From the NCBI RefSeq assembly GCF_040807025.1, contig NC_090982.1, forward strand, positions 89,653,463 to 89,717,462: 64,000 bases of DNA, given 5' to 3'. This document shows positions 62,061 to 64,000 of the stretch, one piece after another (the first letter of the stretch is position 1; every line of letters starts with the position of its first letter). Below the pieces are notes generated by a model, which was not told where the DNA came from, ran no database searches, and saw only the letters and a program-made list of their open reading frames with translations. Made by a program: the position numbers and the translations under genes. Source of the DNA: Struthio camelus (taxonomy: Eukaryota; Chordata; Aves; Struthioniformes; Struthionidae).

Positions 62061-64000
62061 GGTTTAGTACCTTTTTTGGCAGACAATCGCGTGTCCCTTT
62101 AGGCCCCAGGAAGCAGAAAGTTCTGACCTGACAGCAAAGTATTTGGTCTTTTTAACGCTCTTGCGGCTGAAGGTGACTCCTAATGAAAAGCAATGAGAAT
62201 TCTGAGGATTCACTGGAAACGTAAAAGACAGTATCTGCCCTTTTTAAAAGGCTGTGTGCTTCCGCTAATAATACCTGTAGTAATCAAGCCACTAGATTTT
62301 TCTGACAATAAGAGCCTTTAAGCTGCGATCGCTACTCGAAAAGTCCAGATATTTTAGAAACTGAACGAGCCTTCTGAGCTTGCTGACTGCAGTACCTCGA
62401 AAGATGATCAGAGTGCTGATGTTTTCATGCTTTAGTGTGGTAGAGATGCTCTGTGCAAACATCCCTTGTGTTTAATCTTCAAAACTGCGCAGACTGTCAC
62501 GGAGCTCTCTTTTGACTATCTACTTTGCGTAACAAACAGAAAGGCAGGAGGTTGACAGTGCTAAATGAGTAAGGTCATTGCTTGTTTAGGGGTTGCAAAT
62601 TTTATGGAATTTTGTCCTTTTAAATCTCATCTAGAATATGCTTGCAAAAAATCCCTGGGAAGAAAACAAGGAGTATAAGCAGCTTTTGAATATTATTAGC
62701 AATACTTACACGTTCTGGATGGGTTCTTAGGGTCCCCCATGGTCTTCTGCCCTCCCCATTACCCCCAAATTTACCCATTTTGCAGTGTTTTGGCACTTAT
62801 TTTGCTCTTTCTTGTCCCGAAGCAGGTCAGGGTTTGGTGTGGACAGAGGGGGGAAGGAGCCAGCTGTGGGTAAATGGGCCCTGGATGGCATCGCGGGGAC
62901 ACGGCGAATCCTGGCACAGCCCATCTTCAGCACGGGGAGAGGCCGGAGTGCTGCCGTGATGAGTGCTGAGAAAGGTACCTCTCTTTGGATTATGTGCACC
63001 CCAGAGCCCACCTTCTGGCCTTTCATTCTCCCCCGATCCCTCCTGTCAAGTATTTGTGCTCTGCGGATGCCTGAGTTTGGCTTTTTGTGACTTGTAGGTT
63101 CCTCCGCTGAGGTTCTTTTTGCCCCTGAGGTCCTCCCTTTCACCATCTTGTCCCCACAGAACCCTGAATTGTTTCTTCTCCCTCGCCCAGCCCACAACAT
63201 CCCTTCCTTTTCCTTTTCTTTTTTGCTGCCCCTCGATCCTTCCTTTTGCAATTTTGCACCACCAGTTCACTCTGTTAAGCTCTTCTCTCTTTTGGGCTTT
63301 TTGCACCCCCCACCCCCCACCCCCTTTGTAAAGCTTTTTTTGTGCCGCTTACAAGCTTCTGGCTTTTTTTCCCCTGAGAAGCCTTCCTTCTGGCTTTGTG
63401 TGTCAGCACCCTCCCCTTTTTGAATAAAGCAGAGATTAAAGGCAAACTCGGTATCTCTTTATGCAGCTGCAACCCTTTGGAGGGGAAGCAAATACGTTAT
63501 TGTGGTTTGTAGTATTTCTGGGCTAACTCTGGGGAAATCCTCATCACAGTTTGGATTTTTTGTTGTTGTTTCTATAAGTTCGTTGCTTTGAAAGTTTGAA
63601 ACTAGTATTCGTTTGGCTTACTGCCTTACTGTCATAACTGAGCGTAAAGCAGAGATTGTGTTGCCATTGCATATGACCTCCCTCATATGGTGCTTGCGTT
63701 CATATACGTGTGTTCTCCCCAGGAGTACTCTTGCCTTTTCCTTTCCTTTAGTAAACAAACGCCTTTCTGAGCCAATACCGAGCAACACGGTGGATGTGCT
63801 TCTAGCGCTAACGTCGCGTCGCAGGAGGCAGCTGAGAGCAGTCGATAAGCCGGTGCTCTAGACATGCAAAGGCAGGAAGAAGCGGACTAGCTATTGAGCT
63901 TCCCTCGAGAGCAGAGGAAGAGGAGAAGAAACCCAGGGGGCGGTCATACGCCCGCTGACGATTCCGGAGGCTTTGCCTTGCAATGCGTTTCTCCTGGTAG
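62061..64000. other. Non-coding end of right block
   Basis: Near-identical to 30,300-32,241. No gene is recognised. The left counterpart continues about 1.3 kb further before the satellite edge. Confidence 0.6.

Larger units (their letters stand above)
51815..64000 (+). repeat. Duplicated block, right copy (cut by window end)
   Basis: Direct copy of 21,065-32,241. Right-only pieces are about 54,486-55,540 (with a retroviral pol fossil) and about 56,745-57,690. Beyond 58,591 it is nearly identical to the left block. It starts directly after the NRF1 array, whereas the left copy is preceded by unrelated C-rich DNA. Confidence 0.95.
58591..64000 (+). repeat. Near-identical duplicate tract, right copy
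   Basis: Copy of 26,830-32,241, offset 31,759-31,762 bp. I noticed only scattered differences, such as ATTCTTTG against ACTCTTTG near 59,060, TCTGGG against TCGGGG near 59,227, and GTAAGAG against GTAAAAG near 62,223. The window stops inside the tract. Confidence 0.95.

Noticed and set aside
1-64000. Telomeric TTAGGG arrays, tRNA, rRNA or snRNA genes
   Set aside because: I looked for hexamer runs and for conserved tRNA A/B boxes and found none that were convincing. A tRNAscan-SE and Infernal run would settle it.

Overview
The window looks like a GC-rich, repeat-dense stretch of a bird (or at least sauropsid) genome. The best lineage marker is a CR1 LINE 3' fragment with an avian-type consensus at 13,029-13,219. 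CpG-rich blocks and clustered GC-rich mini- and microsatellites suggest a microchromosome or subtelomere, which is inference. I recognise no known protein-coding gene. The longest open frames, up to about 6,000 codons, are by-products of a stop-free satellite.

Layout. 1-7,160: ordinary non-coding sequence with one exon-like interval and one perfect inverted repeat around an octamer motif. 7,170-10,900: a CpG island and a run of unrelated GC-rich tandem repeats: a 39-bp minisatellite in two classes, a 1.27-kb GTGYG pentamer array, a GT/GC dinucleotide tract and a GGGGCC hexanucleotide array. 11,040-11,620: AT-rich sequence dense in homeodomain cores, possibly a conserved non-coding element. 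11,620-18,560: non-coding with the CR1 copy and an AT-rich palindromic tract. 18,600-21,060: CA/C-rich repeats, an LTR-like fossil and a dispersed-repeat copy.

21,065-32,241 and 51,815-64,000 are two direct copies of one ~11-12 kb block, about 31 kb apart. The distal half (26,830-32,241 and 58,591-64,000) is nearly identical; the proximal half is clearly diverged with large indels. Each block holds retroviral or LTR fossils, repeated copies of a low-copy module followed by a 20-bp polypyrimidine minisatellite, and a CpG island containing a 57-65 bp tandem repeat whose units carry ZNF143/THAP11-like, ETS-like and YY1-like promoter motifs.

Between the blocks, 33,560-51,650 is an ~18-kb satellite with a 76/77-bp unit (about 220 copies). 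Each unit carries an NRF1-type palindrome (GCGCATGCGCA or its GCGCAGGCGCAG variant) and nine CpGs. Its right edge runs into a promoter-like segment with two more NRF1 motifs, a strong-Kozak ATG and two exon-like intervals with good splice signals that join in an open frame of 75 codons.

The main candidate for a previously undescribed system is this block-array-block structure: a macrosatellite-like locus in which two unrelated tandem repeats are both built from core-promoter motifs. If the period is real, another NRF1 array should begin about 1.3 kb beyond the window's end. Assembly artefact must be excluded for both the array length and the near-identical duplicate.
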